In this document: piece by piece, positions 21,547-22,832 of the stretch
How the letters are laid out: the number at the start of each line of letters is the position of its first letter
How positions within the stretch are numbered: position 1 is the stretch's first letter
Source of the DNA: a virus
DNA: 22,832 bases
Direction: 5' to 3' (one strand)
IMG/VR virus record: IMGVR_UViG_3300042946_001068
Span: 1 to 22,832 of that record
The notes under the pieces: generated by a model
The model's database searches: none
What the model was told of the DNA's origin: nothing
What the model saw: the letters and a program-made list of their open reading frames with translations, nothing else
Made by a program: the position numbers and the translations under genes

Positions 21547-21984
21547 ATGAACACTTACGCAATTACAAAAACCACCAAGAAATCAGTAACAGTAGTATTT
21601 ACATTAGTAAATAGAAAAACCAAATCAACATCAGAACTAAAAAAAATTATTAAAACTTATAGCGATATTACAGATGGTCTGGGTTGGTTAGAAGAATCAG
21701 AGTTTGTAGCGTTCATTGATGCTGTAAAATTCCTGCTAACACCGGAAGAGTTAGCTAAAATCACCAAAGTTTACACCCCTAACGCTATTCAAAAACTGGA
21801 AACAGCTAAACAAGTGAAAACTAGAAAAGATTGGTATAATAACCCTGCCAATATGGCTAAAATGAACCGCGAGATTAAAAAGATGCAGAATGATCCAGGG
21901 TTCATGACTGGTAACGATATCACCAAAGAATTAATTGATTCCACAATTAATAAAGACGTTCAAAGATTATACGGACTTGCTTAA
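21547..21984 (+). CDS. 145-residue unknown protein
   Basis: The protein begins MNTYAITKTTKKSVTVVFTL with two strands, then turns helical (TSELKKIIKTYSDITDGLGW, EESEFVAFIDAVKFLLTPEE). The C-terminal half is basic and Asn/Lys-rich (DWYNNPANMAKMNREIKKMQ) and ends INKDVQRLYGLA. It has no signal peptide, membrane segment or metal motif. It is a closed cassette with P6 in front, GGGAGACA as ribosome binding site, and a terminator behind. I do not recognise a family. The basic C-terminal half could bind nucleic acid, but this is only composition. Confidence 0.72.
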   Translation: MNTYAITKTTKKSVTVVFTLVNRKTKSTSELKKIIKTYSDITDGLGWLEESEFVAFIDAVKFLLTPEELAKITKVYTPNAIQKLETAKQVKTRKDWYNNPANMAKMNREIKKMQNDPGFMTGNDITKELIDSTINKDVQRLYGLA

Positions 21985-21995
21985 ATTAAACCTAC

Positions 21996-22020
21996 AACCC
22001 TTGATTAACAAGGGTTTTTT
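21996..22020 (+). terminator. Rho-independent terminator
   Basis: AACCCTTG (21996-22003) pairs with CAAGGGTT (22009-22016) across five nt, followed by six T. Confidence 0.88.
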
Positions 22021-22047
22021 AATATTTAAAATTATTTTAAAAATCTA

Positions 22048-22076
22048 TTGACAATAAATAAAAGATAGACTATAAT
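22048..22076 (+). promoter_or_regulatory. Repeated phage promoter P7 (consensus-like)
   Basis: TTGACA (22048-22053) and TATAAT (22071-22076) are 17 nt apart, a perfect sigma-70 core. The family spacer ends GATAGAC, and ACTACATACACAG follows the -10. This is the only forward member without the TTCAGTACA element upstream. Confidence 0.87.
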
Positions 22077-22108
22077 AACTACATACACAGAAAACAAAGG
22101 AGACACAA

Positions 22109-22363
22109 ATGTTCATTGAATTTGAAACCAACCAATCTGAATTTATTACCATTGACGTTACAGAAGTCAAAACCTGGTCTCAAGATTCCTTGGTCAGATA
22201 TGCGTCTGAACAATTAGGAGTAGATTATGTTGACTGGAAGGTCATCAGGAAACTGAAAGATAGGAAGATTACTAATATAGACTGGCGACCCTTGAAAGTT
22301 GCTTATCGTCAAGAATGGCTCACCTTGAGAAGACCACCGCGCAAGTTTCTCATGTCTATTTAA
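22109..22363 (+). CDS. 84-residue unknown protein
   Basis: The protein begins MFIEFETNQSEFITIDVTEV and has a helix with WSQDSLVRYASEQLGVDYVD. The end is basic and aromatic (VAYRQEWLTLRRPPRKFLMS). It is soluble and has no recognisable motif. It is a closed cassette: promoter P7, AGGAGACA 6 nt before the ATG, and a terminator 5 bp after the stop codon. With the strongest-looking core promoter in the window, it may be one of the most highly expressed products of this region. No family is recognised. Confidence 0.7.
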   Translation: MFIEFETNQSEFITIDVTEVKTWSQDSLVRYASEQLGVDYVDWKVIRKLKDRKITNIDWRPLKVAYRQEWLTLRRPPRKFLMSI

Positions 22364-22367
22364 TTTT

Positions 22368-22406
22368 AAACCCCCCGGATTAGCACTAATCCAGGGGGTT
22401 TCGTTT
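22368..22406. terminator. Strong bidirectional terminator between convergent genes
   Basis: The arms 22368-22383 (AAACCCCCCGGATTAG) and 22386-22401 (CTAATCCAGGGGGTTT) pair with one mismatch, with T-rich sequence on the right and an A run on the left. It separates the last forward cassette from the leftward antirepressor-like gene. Confidence 0.9.
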
Positions 22407-22414
22407 TTGACTAA

Positions 22415-22832
22415 TTAAATCACATCAACTACTGATGGATACCACTGTAGCGACTGGACGGTTTTGTTATGTCCCTTTGCAGTATCTAAAACTATTTGAG
22501 AATATTGTTTTCCTTCCTCTGTGGCTACCCACAGAGGATTATTGTTAGCGGTGTTTTTGACCTGTAAGCCCTTTTCCTCTAGTAATGAGTTCATCTTTTG
22601 CGCTGACAATTTTACCCCGGTTCTAGCTTCATATAATTCCGCTAGTTTGCCTGGTCGGATCAGCTTATCCTCAACAGGAATACTTAGCAGTGACTTTGAT
22701 TCTTCCATCGCCGAAGCGAGCGCCGGGTAAATTTTAGCAACTTGGTTAGCCTTGACTGCGGCTTTTAAGTTGGGGTGAACGTCAGTACCATCAAGTATTA
22801 AATCTATAAGTATACTTGCATCTTGACACAAT
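22415..22832 (-). CDS. Antirepressor-like protein, C-terminal part
   Basis: The minus frame is open from the stop at 22415-22417 to the right edge (138 codons visible), so the N-terminus is outside the window. The visible part resembles the C-terminal domain of phage antirepressors (ANT/KilAC-like): a linker, IRPGKLAELYEARTGVKLSA, QKMNSLLEEKGLQ, PLWVATEEGKQYSQIVLDT and KGHNKTVQSLQWYPSVVDV. This matches the family's T/P-x-x-L-G/A...S-A-x-x-x-N-x-x-L-x-E-x-G-L...T-x-x-G-x-x-Y...L-x-W pattern. Such proteins often pair with a Bro-N or Rha-type N-terminal domain and interfere with the lysogeny repressor. The TTG at 22831 that could serve as a start is probably internal. Confidence 0.72.
   Translation of the reverse strand, partial: LCQDASILIDLILDGTDVHPNLKAAVKANQVAKIYPALASAMEESKSLLSIPVEDKLIRPGKLAELYEARTGVKLSAQKMNSLLEEKGLQVKNTANNNPLWVATEEGKQYSQIVLDTAKGHNKTVQSLQWYPSVVDVI

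Noticed and set aside
22521-22730. 69-codon plus-strand ORF
   Set aside because: It is antisense to the antirepressor-like gene and has no start signals.

Overview
The window looks like part of a tailed (siphovirus-like) phage or prophage of a cyanobacterium, probably a filamentous one. The host call rests on the AT-rich sequence with about fifteen copies of the cyanobacterial HIP1 octamer GCGATCGC (for example near 1164, 1527, 3672, 6284, 12818, 20684 and 21411). The phage call rests on a recognisable virion assembly line, a large terminase, an XRE regulator and part of an antirepressor-like gene. No integrase, att site, tRNA, rRNA, IS or CRISPR array is visible, so integrated, plasmid-like and free phage forms cannot be told apart.

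Layout. (1) 1-12392, minus strand: virion operon, in transcription order prohead protease with a coiled-coil C-terminus (11253-12392), a beta-rich head protein, major capsid protein, head closure-like, neck and tail terminator proteins, two beta-rich tail proteins (the second is the probable tube), a small ORF, a tail assembly chaperone with a probable programmed -1 frameshift (5007-5870 plus 4714-5112), and the tape measure protein, which runs off the left edge. One gene breaks the pattern: the DUF4054-like head-tail connector (8713-9126) sits at its expected place in the order but on the opposite strand. (2) 12393-13026: a divergent control region with two perfect inverted repeats, an XRE regulator and a row of three similar hairpins. 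(3) 13027-15289: poorly known genes, a possible very short transcript and a DUF3820-like gene. (4) 15371-16843: large terminase. No portal or small terminase is recognisable in the window. (5) 16824-22400: small genes, many with their own promoter and terminator. They include a 19-residue-repeat protein, two small ORFs, an HNH protein, a short acidic protein, a DnaN-like sliding clamp, an ADP-ribosyltransferase and two unknowns. (6) 22415-22832: C-terminal part of an antirepressor-like protein.

The most striking feature is a family of eight related promoters, seven forward and one reverse. They share TTGACA, an AGATAGAC-TATANT core, in most cases an upstream TTCAGTACA element, a TACATA-like element just after the -10, and usually a GGAGACA ribosome binding site. 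They drive otherwise unrelated genes, which suggests a coordinately controlled early or accessory regulon built from promoter-gene-terminator cassettes. The inverted connector gene, the frameshifted chaperone, the palindromes between the XRE gene and the virion operon, and several unexplained hairpin or repeat clusters are the other points worth checking. All functions come from reading motifs and gene order; no database search was possible.
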